Of a DNA stretch of 25,743 nt, positions 7,348 to 15,002 are shown in pieces; position 1 is the first letter of the stretch; each line of letters opens with the position of its first letter. Both the position numbers and the translations under genes were made by a program. The notes under the pieces are model-generated. The model had not been told where the DNA came from and made no database searches. It was given only the letters and a program-made list of their open reading frames with translations. Source of the stretch: CAZYTO01 sp964650405 (lineage in GTDB: Bacteria; Acidobacteriota; Thermoanaerobaculia; Gp7-AA8); NCBI GenBank assembly GCA_964650405.1, contig CAZYTO010000040.1, forward strand, positions 1-25,743. Direction: 5' to 3'.

Positions 7348-9585
7348 TCAGACACCACGGCGCGGTTTTGGTGGCGCCACGGACTCGAAGACGAAGCGCT
7401 CGATCGACCAGAACGGAGGCGTGACCAGGGCCGCGCCCCGCGAGCCGGTCACCATCTCCCGCAGGAGGCGCTCGAGCGGCGTCAGCACCCGCGGCTCGCG
7501 GCTGCGCACCCCTTCCGAATCGAGGATCCATGGATTCGGCAGAGGCTCGTCCGTCGAGAGGAGGACGTACGTGTCGATTCCGTACGGCGGGCTGATCTCG
7601 AACGGCGCATCGAGCGCGATCTCCGGCGGCGGCGGATCATTCAGCGGGAAGCGGTTCTCGACCGAGCCGCTCCGCGGGTAGAGCAGAACGCTCCGGCCGA
7701 AACTGTCGATGACGAAGACATAGATGTAGCGCGGCGGGAGATGCGCAGGCCGGAACGCCGACCCGGCGCGCAGCACGAGCGTGTATTGCTCGCCGCCGGT
7801 GAGGACGCCGCTCCGCGGCAGCATTTCATCCCGAGTGCGCCGCAGGTCGAGGTGATACGGAAAGTGCCCCTCGGGCGGTGACTCGAGAAGCTGCCAGTCG
7901 TGGATGGCCCGCAGGCGCAGCGCGGCCCCGCGCAGAGACTCCGCGGCCGATTCGGAGCGCGCCGCAATCCAGTCCGAGCGCAGCGGCATCGCGCTCCTGC
8001 GGCGATCGGTTCCCTTCATGGCCGGACGCAGCCAGGCATACGCGAGCCGCCCCGCCACGTAGCGGCCGGCGAGGATGTAGTCGGCATCCTCGGCGCGCCG
8101 AACGGGGGCGATCTCCTCATGGGCAGTGTGCATGCCGAGGTCGAGGGCGCGGATCAACTCGGCCGGCGCGGGAAGCTGCGCGAACAGCGCCGATCCGGTT
8201 GGCAGCCCGTCGATGGCATCGAGTGCGGCCGCATCGTTCGCCAGCGGCACACGGCTGCCGTCGCCGGCCAGCAGCGCCCATCCTGCTCCCTCCCACCGAA
8301 GGACGTGCGACGGTGTGACGTCGAGCGGATTCGTCACCCAGTGCAGCGAACGGCCTGCGGCGCGCGCGGCCATGGCCCGGCCGGGGGCCTCGATGTCCGC
8401 GGCGGAGCGGGCCACTTCCGGCATCCAGACGCGCAACGGGTTGGGCGGCGGCGCGGTCCAGCCGGCGGCTTCGACGAGCGTGCCGGGCTGGATCGGGGCG
8501 GGCGTTGTAACGCGCGCCTCGCTCCGCCCCAGGCCGTCGATGGCCGTGATCGTCAGCCGGACGCCCGGGGCATTGACGACATGCAGCTCGTTGCCTGCTG
8601 CCAGGCCGTTGGCCCAACCACCCTGCAACACGACCGTTCCGTTGGCGCGGACTTTCGAGACGGCCACGATCGTGCGCGGCTCGCCGCGGCTGGCGTGTGT
8701 GCCGAGAAACGGGCGAAGGCGGACGTCGCTCGTGCCGGCGATGACCGGCTCCTGGAAGGGCGTCTCGGCGCGCATGCGCGCCTGGGCCCGGAGGAACGTC
8801 GTCAGGACCGGCTCGCCGGGCGCGGCGTCGCGCAGTGCGCGCATCCAGGCCCAGGAGAATGTGCCGTGCATCGTTCCCTGCGGGTCGTGCGTCTCCCACG
8901 CCTGCGCGAAATCCTGCGACGCGGTGAGGACGAGCGCGCCGCGGTTCTCCGGGCGAGGCACTCCGCGGACGGCGTCGGCCACGTCGCGCAGGTCGGGCTT
9001 GATGCCGCGCGGGCGCGCGCCGGTCGGAAGCCCGCGCGCGCCGGAGCCGCTGTGGCAGTTGTCGAGCATCACCGTCAGGTGCGCGCCGCGATCGAGGATG
9101 CGGTTGAACAGACGGCGCAGCTCCTTGTCGCGAATGTCCGGGGCGCCGCGGCGCGAGTCGGCCGGGACGATCGACTCGTCGAAGCCGTCCGGCTCGTCTG
9201 ACAGCGAATTGCGCACCTGCGAGCCGTGGCCGGCGAAGTAGAAGAAGACCACGTCGTCGCGCGAGGCGCGATCGGCGAGTTGTTCGAGGGCGCGAAGCAT
9301 CGCCGCGCGGGTGGCGTCCTGCTCCGTCAGCGTCACGACGTCGCTCGAGGAGAAGCCGTAGAGGAGGGTGAGCAGGTCGGCGAAGGCGCGGGCGTCGCCG
9401 GCCGCGCCGCTGAGGTCCGGCCAGTCGAGGCGGCCCAGCGGCGTATGCGCGTCGGGCGGCGAGGCGAGGTGCGACGCGCTGTAGTCGTTGATCCCGACCA
9501 GCAGTGCGTGCCGCCCCTCCCCGTGCAGCTCCGTGGCGAAGAGGAGCGCGGCCGCGGCGGCGCAAAGGCGAAAGGTCAGCGGCAT
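7348..9585 (-). CDS. Secreted caspase-like (C14) protein with DUF4384-like C-terminus
   Basis: A 745-residue protein. A signal peptide (about residues 1-22) is followed at once by a canonical metacaspase-like p20 domain: RHALLVGINDY, LSGAAGDARAFADLL, VVFFYFAGHGSQ (H120), DEPDGFDESIVPAD and LTVMLDNCHSG (C177). The His-Cys dyad is intact. Residues about 320-590 have no family I recognise; about 595-690 resemble DUF4384, a domain often attached to bacterial caspases (YTLVLRAGSAF, YIYVFVIDSFGRSVLLYP, FEISPPYGIDTYVLLST). The frame is open further upstream, but ATG 9585 gives the signal peptide and overlaps the stop of the preceding lipoprotein gene by 10 bases, with GGAG 11 bases before it, so translational coupling is likely. 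The predicted location is the periplasm or outside the cell. Confidence 0.9.
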   Translation of the reverse strand: MPLTFRLCAAAAALLFATELHGEGRHALLVGINDYSASHLASPPDAHTPLGRLDWPDLSGAAGDARAFADLLTLLYGFSSSDVVTLTEQDATRAAMLRALEQLADRASRDDVVFFYFAGHGSQVRNSLSDEPDGFDESIVPADSRRGAPDIRDKELRRLFNRILDRGAHLTVMLDNCHSGSGARGLPTGARPRGIKPDLRDVADAVRGVPRPENRGALVLTASQDFAQAWETHDPQGTMHGTFSWAWMRALRDAAPGEPVLTTFLRAQARMRAETPFQEPVIAGTSDVRLRPFLGTHASRGEPRTIVAVSKVRANGTVVLQGGWANGLAAGNELHVVNAPGVRLTITAIDGLGRSEARVTTPAPIQPGTLVEAAGWTAPPPNPLRVWMPEVARSAADIEAPGRAMAARAAGRSLHWVTNPLDVTPSHVLRWEGAGWALLAGDGSRVPLANDAAALDAIDGLPTGSALFAQLPAPAELIRALDLGMHTAHEEIAPVRRAEDADYILAGRYVAGRLAYAWLRPAMKGTDRRRSAMPLRSDWIAARSESAAESLRGAALRLRAIHDWQLLESPPEGHFPYHLDLRRTRDEMLPRSGVLTGGEQYTLVLRAGSAFRPAHLPPRYIYVFVIDSFGRSVLLYPRSGSVENRFPLNDPPPPEIALDAPFEISPPYGIDTYVLLSTDEPLPNPWILDSEGVRSREPRVLTPLERLLREMVTGSRGAALVTPPFWSIERFVFESVAPPKPRRGV

Positions 9586-9998
9586 GGCTGTAGCGACTCC
9601 GCCTCGTTCGGCGTGAGGCCGTAGGCCCACTGCCGGCCGGAGGCATCCCGGTACGTCACGCCGCGGAAGGAGCGGTCGCGCACGAACCGGTCCACGCCGC
9701 CGCCGTAGACCTCGTAGGCGCCAGCGCCGTAGTGCATCGCCTCCACCATCGACTCGTCGAGGATGATCGACACGTCGACGGACAGCACGTCGCAGTCGCT
9801 GCCCGCGGCGACGGCCCGGACCTTCCAGGCAGCCAGCCGCGAATGCGCGAAGCGGTCGTTGAAGTCGTGCGCGGCGGCGATGTGATGCGCGGTATCGGGT
9901 GCCGCGCTGTGCGGCCTTGGCTGGCCCGGCGACCGGTTCGTGTCGCACCCGGCAGCGGCCAGCAGCAGGAGGATGAGAGAGAGAGAACGCTGAGACAT
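9576..9998 (-). CDS. Small lipoprotein of unknown function, coupled to the caspase-like gene
   Basis: A 140-residue protein with a lipoprotein signal (MSQRSLSLILLLLAAAGC; lipobox AAGC, Cys18), a His/Pro-rich linker and a globular domain from about residue 40 (DFNDRFAHSRLAAWKV, VDVSIILDESMVEAMHYG, VRDRSFRGVTYRDASG). I do not recognise the family. GAGGAG sits about 5 bases before ATG 9998. The stop overlaps the start of the downstream caspase-like gene by 10 bases, which suggests matched production; an inhibitor, chaperone or substrate-presenting partner would fit but is only a guess. It lies just downstream of a strong terminator, so the group from here to 5435 should have its own promoter or depend on readthrough. 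Confidence 0.8.
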   Translation of the reverse strand: MSQRSLSLILLLLAAAGCDTNRSPGQPRPHSAAPDTAHHIAAAHDFNDRFAHSRLAAWKVRAVAAGSDCDVLSVDVSIILDESMVEAMHYGAGAYEVYGGGVDRFVRDRSFRGVTYRDASGRQWAYGLTPNEAESLQPCR

Positions 9999-10028
9999 TA
10001 CGGCTCCTCAGATCAGAGAGAGAATGAG

Positions 10029-10061
10029 AAAAACGGTCCGCCGCCGGAATGGCGGCGGACC
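10029..10061 (-). terminator. Rho-independent terminator after the CHAT operon
   Basis: On the minus strand an 11-bp perfect GC-rich stem (GGTCCGCCGCC, loop ATTCC, GGCGGCGGACC) is followed by G and five T. It starts 17 bases after the stop of the 352-residue protein, and so splits the minus-strand stack into two transcription units. Confidence 0.9.
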
Positions 10062-10077
10062 ATGCCTTGGGTGAGTG

Positions 10078-11136
10078 TCAGAAGCCGCCGGGCGGGCAGA
10101 GGATGCGGTCGTACGCCGTCCGGCCGATGTTCAGGCGGATGGCGGTGAGCAGATCCGAGCCCAGTGTGCCCGACGGATGGATCGAGCTCCACGAGACCGT
10201 CGAGTACGACGGCGCATCGGGGGCCGGTCCGATGAAGGGCACCAGCCGCGTGTTCGTGGCCGGAGGCGACTCCACGAGGTTGTAGAAGGCCTCGAAGTGC
10301 TTCCCGGCCTCCGGCGTGCCGTCGTTCGCCGTCGCCGGCGGCACGAACGGTGGAAGGTTCAGCACGGCCACTTCGACCTTGCCGTTCTCGTCCGGCGTCA
10401 GGGTCATGCTGCGGCCTTCGCCGCTGTCGTCGACGATCTCGATGCTGTCACCGGAGACCTGGATGTCGGCCCCGATCCACGTGGCGATGGCCTGCGAGTA
10501 CGACGACACGTCGCCGGTCTCGTCCAGCCGCTCGAAGTGCACGGGCGTGACGTTGCTGCCGGCACGCGCGACGGAGTAAGTGAAGACGCTGCCGCTGCGC
10601 AGGTGCAGCTTGGCCACGACGGTGGCGTTCGGAACGGCGGCACTCACCGCCGACGAGTCCAGCGTGCAGGTGGGGCAGACCTGGTTCATGTCGGCCAGCC
10701 AACTGATGTCGGACCGCTCGGACGACGAGGTGGGGATGATGGCCGGGACGCCGCCGGACACGGGCCGCGTGTTGTCGACGAAGGCCAGGCTGGGAAGGTC
10801 GGGATCGCTCACGCTGCCCTTCTGGATGGAGAGGTTGGAGCCGGTCAGGTCCCAGGCCCCGCCGCCGGAGACCGCGGCTTCGAGGGAATCGACCGCCGTG
10901 GCCGAGGACTGATCGGCGAAGACGAACTGGGCGATGTCGGAGTCGCTGGTGGGGCAGGTGCCCGTACAGCCGCCGCCGCGCGCCAGGAGCAGTGGTTTGT
11001 GTGCGGAGAGGACGCTGCCGTCGGAGATGTGCTGGTGGTTGGCGTTGAGGAGGAGGATGGTCAGCTCATGGCCGCTGTCGGTACGGACGAAGGCGATGAG
11101 CCCGGTAAACAGAATTCGCAACAGGAAACTACTCAC
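10078..11136 (-). CDS. Uncharacterised protein coupled to the CHAT peptidase
   Basis: A 352-residue protein I cannot assign to a named family. The N-terminus (FLLRILFTGLIAFVRTD) is mildly hydrophobic but continues as beta-rich sequence (LTILLLNANHQHI), so it is more likely a cytoplasmic or peripheral start than a cleaved signal. Cysteines occur as CTGTC (residues 57-61), CPTC near residue 157 and a single Cys in the C-terminal LCPPGGF. The middle and C-terminal parts are Ser/Thr/Asp-rich and look like beta sandwich. The GTG start at 11136 is supported by AAAGGAG 7 bases upstream, and its GTGA overlaps the TGA of the CHAT gene by 4 bases, so the two are almost certainly co-translated. A strong terminator follows it. 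The tight coupling suggests a substrate, inhibitor or partner of the CHAT protein; that is inference. Confidence 0.82.
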   Translation of the reverse strand: MSSFLLRILFTGLIAFVRTDSGHELTILLLNANHQHISDGSVLSAHKPLLLARGGGCTGTCPTSDSDIAQFVFADQSSATAVDSLEAAVSGGGAWDLTGSNLSIQKGSVSDPDLPSLAFVDNTRPVSGGVPAIIPTSSSERSDISWLADMNQVCPTCTLDSSAVSAAVPNATVVAKLHLRSGSVFTYSVARAGSNVTPVHFERLDETGDVSSYSQAIATWIGADIQVSGDSIEIVDDSGEGRSMTLTPDENGKVEVAVLNLPPFVPPATANDGTPEAGKHFEAFYNLVESPPATNTRLVPFIGPAPDAPSYSTVSWSSIHPSGTLGSDLLTAIRLNIGRTAYDRILCPPGGF

Positions 11137-14100
11137 GGTGGTTCTCCTTTGATCTCCCGCGGGGGATCGCCGAACGGTGACGACGCATTGCCGATCAGTT
11201 CGAAGGGCGCCCATGCGAGTACCGACGCGAGGCCGGCATTTGGACTGTGGAGCAGGTGCAGTTGTGCTTCTCGTAGTGCAATGGCTGCATTGCTGCCCTT
11301 TCGATAATCACGATGAAAGGACACGAGCAACTGCGTGGCGGTGGCGTCGTCGACGTCCCAGAGACTGCCGATGACGGCCGGAATCCCGGCTCCAATGAGC
11401 GGCCTCACCAGTGGAGCGACACCTTCAGGTCCCACAGGCAGCCCTCCCGCGCTGCTGCACGTGGAGAGGATGGCCAACCGGGCGTGGTCGGCGCGCAAGT
11501 TCCTGACCAATGTCGCGGCGTCGAGCATGCCCGAATCGTGTTGCGACGGCGCCAGGAGCAATAGCGAACGGAACGGTTCCGGCTCATTGGCCACGGCATG
11601 TCCGGCAAAGTGCAGCACGTCGCACTGCCCGGCCTCGGTCAGAAACCGTGGCACTGTGGCGAATTCGTCCCGTAGCACCTTCGCCCGCGGCTCATAGATC
11701 GAGGCAATGGCGTCGGACTCGCGCTTCGCTCCCTCCAGCCGCGCCAGTCCCTGGGCGAAGGGCAGGCTGGGATCGTAGGCCGGGTCGCGCACCAGCAGCA
11801 CCGACGGATACTTTTGCCGCGGCAGTGCCCGGTCGCGCAGGAGCGAATAGACGTAGAGCGTGGCGCTTCCGGCCGTGGAGACGGTCGCGTCTTCAATGAG
11901 GTAGCGGCCCGTCTCCGGGTTGCGCAATGCCGCGAAGGGAATGCCGTGCAATGCTCCGTCCGGGATGATGACCAGATGCGGCAGCGCTCCGCCGCCGGTG
12001 CTCCGTTGGCGGTTCAGTTGGCGGATGACGCTCAATGGCCGCGCGAACAGCTCGTGGGACGGCGCCAGCAGCGCGGCCTGCAGGTCGTTCCCATTCCGCG
12101 TGCGTGCCGCGCGTTGCAGGCGCATGGTCCAGCGCTCGATCTGGGGAGCGCGCACGTCCTGCTGCAAGAGCTCGAACGTGTCGTGCGAAATGATCCACGT
12201 GCACGTGCGGTCGGCCAGAAGGGAGAACTCGATGAGGAACGTGCCGGCCGGCAGCGCTCTCTGGATTTCGGCTAGTGCGAGCGGCTCGCCGTTCGTCAGA
12301 CCGCGAAAGGCCGGCGGCACGACATTGGTCCGTAATACCAGGTTCAGCGGCTCCAGTCCCCGCGCGCGCTCGGCATAAGAGAGCGCCTCTTCCCATTGAT
12401 GATTGCCGGCGAATTGGCTGATCAGCAGCCGATACGTGTCTTGAAACCGGCTGAAATACGAGCTCCATACGCCTTCCGCCTCCCCCCGCCGCCGGCGCTC
12501 CAGGATCAGCACTTCCTCCGCGCGCAGCTCGGTAATGGCGGCCTGAAGGTCGGCTTGCTCCGCGGCTGTCCGGCCGACCAGGCGCTGGGCCTCGGCACGC
12601 TGGGCGAGCAGGCTGGCCCGGAACGTCCGGTAGGAATCGTTCGCCACGAGGGCGATGGCGCGCGTGAATGCCGCGGCGGCCTGTTCCGGATTGACCCGCA
12701 GCAGTTCCTGTCCCTTGACCTCTTCGATGCGCGCCTGCACGGCGTCGCGGATCGTGCGGCTTCTCTCCTTGTTCGTGGCGTCGGTCACCCGGCGAATGGC
12801 CTCATTGAGATCCGCCTCGGCGTCTCCATAGCGATCGAGATTGAGCTCGATCCTGGCCCGCTCGCGAAAGGCCACGGAGAGGTTCTTCTGCAGGCGCTCC
12901 AGCTCCTCCACGCGCTCCGGCGGCGTGGCCAGCAGCCGGCTGCGGATGACGGCGATGCCCGCGTTCTGGTACCGGAGCGCGATCTCAGGGTGACCGAGGG
13001 CGAGGACGGTGGCCGCAGTGTCGCCGAGGACCGTATGTCGGGCCTGCGCGTCCACGAGCTCCGGCAGGCGGCGGGTCATCTGCAGCGCCTCACGCCAGGA
13101 GAGCTCGTTCTGCCCGACGGCCCGGTAATTGCCGATCCACTGCAGGCGCGTCGCCGTGGCCGCTTCCGTGTCGCCGAGGGCGGCGTATTCCTTCAATGCC
13201 TTTTCCAGCTCGGCGAACGACTCCACATAGCGGCTCTGCCAGAAGAGAAAATAGGCGCGGTTGGCGTCCATACGCGCGACGAGGTGTGCATAGCCGTGTG
13301 CGCGCGCGCGAGCTTCGAGCGCATCCAGCGCCGACAATGCCTCCCCTTCCCGCCCGGCGACGAAGGAAATGGCCACGGCACGGCCCAGGCCGGCGGGGAG
13401 CGCCAGCGGGCTGCCGCCCGTCTCCAGCAGCCCCTTGGCCTTCTCATAGTTGGAAGCCGCGGCATCCGGCTTGATCGCGCGATCGACGAGGCGCGCGTCG
13501 CGGAAGGCGAGCAATCCCTGCTTCAATGCCTCGCGTTTCGCCGGAGAATCCGTCTCCAGCGAATTGACGGCATCGACCGGAAAGCGATTGCCGGTGAGGC
13601 GGGCCAGCTCGCCCGCGAGGATCTGCGCCTCATCGAGATTCTCCGCGTCCGCGGCCGCCGCCCAGCGGGGCAACAGGACGTCTTCCAGTTCGTGCTGGGC
13701 TTCGACGGGAAACGGCGCAATGAGGCGCGCCACAGTATTGCGGTCGTGCGCCGCCAGTGCGGCCGGCAATTGCGCGTGATTGGCGGCCCATTGTGCGCCG
13801 GCATCGGGAACGTCCTTCAATCGATCGGCGTGCGCTTTCGCTTCCGCGGCCCACGGCCCGCGCTCGGCATTGCGGACCTCTTCCCACGCGGCGATGGCCT
13901 CGGTGCGCAGTCCGGCTGCCTCGAGCGTCAGGGCGCGATTGAAGCGCGCCTCGATCAGGCCCGGCGCCCGGGCCACGGCATGGTCGGCGGCGTCGAGAGC
14001 CGAGAGGAGATCCGAGGCGTGATCGCCGGCCTGGGCGCGCGCGTAATACGCCGCCGCGAGATCGCTGCCGGCGGCCGGATCGGCGCGCGCGAACCGCTCC

Positions 14101-14408
14101 AGCGCCGTAATTGCGTCGTCAATGCACGCCGGCCGCTCCACCAGCAGCCGCACCGCCTCTTCGTGCGTGCTGAGAATGTCGTCACAGATGGCCTTTGCCG
14201 CAGGTGCCGGGCGCGCCGTGCCGCATGCGGCGTCCTCGACAATGCGGCCTGGGGCAAGCGAGAGCCGGCAGGGCTGCCACTTCGTTGCTCCCATCAGCCG
14301 CGGCTGCAGCGGCCGGAGCCACCCTTGCCGATGTTTCGTGTCTTCCTGATGTGAGCAGCCGATGACGAGCGCACAGAAGAAGACGGCGACGAAACCATTG
14401 GATCGCAT
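11133..14408 (-). CDS. TPR-CHAT domain peptidase lipoprotein
   Basis: A 1091-residue protein. A lipoprotein signal ends VIGC (Cys18). Residues about 75-690 are helical TPR-like repeats (LDAADHAVARAPGLIEARFN, YGDAEADLNEAI, EQAAAAFTRAIALV). From about 730 to 1080 comes a CHAT domain, the separase/caspase-related clan CD peptidase fold: TFLIEFSLLADRTCTW, HLVIIPDGALHGIPFAAL, the His motif DVLHFAGHA (H937) and the Cys motif LAILSTCSSAGG (C984), then GAGIPAVIGSLWDVDD. The catalytic dyad is intact. CHAT proteins are usually predicted to be cytosolic effectors, so a lipobox implying an envelope location is notable. GAAGGA lies right against ATG 14408, poor spacing, but the lipobox supports this start. 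It overlaps the next gene by 4 bases and is divergent from the ECF sigma gene. Confidence 0.92.
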   Translation of the reverse strand: MRSNGFVAVFFCALVIGCSHQEDTKHRQGWLRPLQPRLMGATKWQPCRLSLAPGRIVEDAACGTARPAPAAKAICDDILSTHEEAVRLLVERPACIDDAITALERFARADPAAGSDLAAAYYARAQAGDHASDLLSALDAADHAVARAPGLIEARFNRALTLEAAGLRTEAIAAWEEVRNAERGPWAAEAKAHADRLKDVPDAGAQWAANHAQLPAALAAHDRNTVARLIAPFPVEAQHELEDVLLPRWAAAADAENLDEAQILAGELARLTGNRFPVDAVNSLETDSPAKREALKQGLLAFRDARLVDRAIKPDAAASNYEKAKGLLETGGSPLALPAGLGRAVAISFVAGREGEALSALDALEARARAHGYAHLVARMDANRAYFLFWQSRYVESFAELEKALKEYAALGDTEAATATRLQWIGNYRAVGQNELSWREALQMTRRLPELVDAQARHTVLGDTAATVLALGHPEIALRYQNAGIAVIRSRLLATPPERVEELERLQKNLSVAFRERARIELNLDRYGDAEADLNEAIRRVTDATNKERSRTIRDAVQARIEEVKGQELLRVNPEQAAAAFTRAIALVANDSYRTFRASLLAQRAEAQRLVGRTAAEQADLQAAITELRAEEVLILERRRRGEAEGVWSSYFSRFQDTYRLLISQFAGNHQWEEALSYAERARGLEPLNLVLRTNVVPPAFRGLTNGEPLALAEIQRALPAGTFLIEFSLLADRTCTWIISHDTFELLQQDVRAPQIERWTMRLQRAARTRNGNDLQAALLAPSHELFARPLSVIRQLNRQRSTGGGALPHLVIIPDGALHGIPFAALRNPETGRYLIEDATVSTAGSATLYVYSLLRDRALPRQKYPSVLLVRDPAYDPSLPFAQGLARLEGAKRESDAIASIYEPRAKVLRDEFATVPRFLTEAGQCDVLHFAGHAVANEPEPFRSLLLLAPSQHDSGMLDAATLVRNLRADHARLAILSTCSSAGGLPVGPEGVAPLVRPLIGAGIPAVIGSLWDVDDATATQLLVSFHRDYRKGSNAAIALREAQLHLLHSPNAGLASVLAWAPFELIGNASSPFGDPPREIKGEPP

Positions 14409-14450
14409 TCCTTCACTAAGATACGCGTTTCACAAGCGCGGGATTGCGCG
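14409..14450. promoter_or_regulatory. 42-bp divergent promoter region between CHAT and ECF sigma genes
   Basis: Only 42 bp separate the two start codons, so both promoters must overlap here or extend into coding sequence. The region holds a near-palindrome GATACGCGTTTC (14420-14431, centred on ACGCGT, one mismatched pair per arm) and a direct repeat TTCACTAAG / TTCACAAG (14412-14420 and 14429-14436). On the minus strand the latter reads TGTGAAAC, loosely like an ECF -35 element. No confident -35/-10 pair was found. Confidence 0.4.
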
Positions 14451-15002
14451 ATGAACGGCAGAGACGGCGGCGACGCCCGCTTCGAGACGATCTTCCGGCG
14501 GTACTACGCGCGGGTATGGCGCTACTTCCGCGCCTGCCGCGTCGCCGACGATGAAGCCCACGACCTGGCCCAGGACGCCTTCAAGCGCCTCTTCGAGCGG
14601 ATCGGTCAGATTCGCAATGAGAACGAGTGGCCGTTCCTGCAATCCGTGGCCCGCACCGTCTTTCTCAACTGGCTGCGGGCGCAGAAGACGCAGAAACGGG
14701 GCAGCGCGAAGACGGTCGACCTCGACGATCCCGAGCTCGCCGCGAAGATGCCCATCGCCGAGCAGCCTGACTATGCAACCCGGCAGCAGGACGCTGTGCG
14801 CAGCCGGCAGTTGCGGGAGGCGATCGAGGCGCTGCCGAACGGCCAGAGGCAGTGCATGGAGCTGTGGCTCGACGAGCTGTCTTACGAAGAAATCAGCGCC
14901 GGGCTGCGCATCACCCTCGATGCCGTCAAGTCGAGGATCCGCGATGCGCGGAAAGCCCTCAGCGCCCGGCTGGGAGAAACGCTCCCGGAGGAAGAACCAT
15001 GA
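14451..15002 (+). CDS. ECF-type RNA polymerase sigma factor
   Basis: A 183-residue protein with the two-domain ECF layout. Sigma region 2 spans about residues 8-78 (FETIFRRYYARVWRYFRACR, DEAHDLAQDAFKRLFERI, FLQSVARTVFLNWLRAQK), and region 4 spans about 125-175 (LREAIEALPNGQRQCMEL, LSYEEISAGLRITLDAVKSR), the latter a helix-turn-helix that reads the -35 element. Length and the acidic linker between them are normal for the family. The stop overlaps the start of the anti-sigma gene in an ATGA, the usual sign of stoichiometric production. The gene is divergent from the TPR-CHAT gene, so that operon is the first place to look for its target promoter. No good ribosome binding site precedes ATG 14451. 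Confidence 0.93.
   Translation: MNGRDGGDARFETIFRRYYARVWRYFRACRVADDEAHDLAQDAFKRLFERIGQIRNENEWPFLQSVARTVFLNWLRAQKTQKRGSAKTVDLDDPELAAKMPIAEQPDYATRQQDAVRSRQLREAIEALPNGQRQCMELWLDELSYEEISAGLRITLDAVKSRIRDARKALSARLGETLPEEEP

Noticed and set aside
5015..7681. 888-residue plus-strand frame spanning three minus-strand genes
   Set aside because: It crosses gene borders and intergenic gaps and is low in complexity; the opposite strand has catalytic motifs and signal peptides.
7348..9948. Longer start for the second caspase-like gene at 9948
   Set aside because: The extension overlaps the upstream lipoprotein gene in another frame and removes the signal peptide from the N-terminus; ATG 9585 explains both.
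12396..14354. 652-residue plus-strand frame
   Set aside because: Antisense shadow of the TPR region of the CHAT protein, with no recognisable motif.
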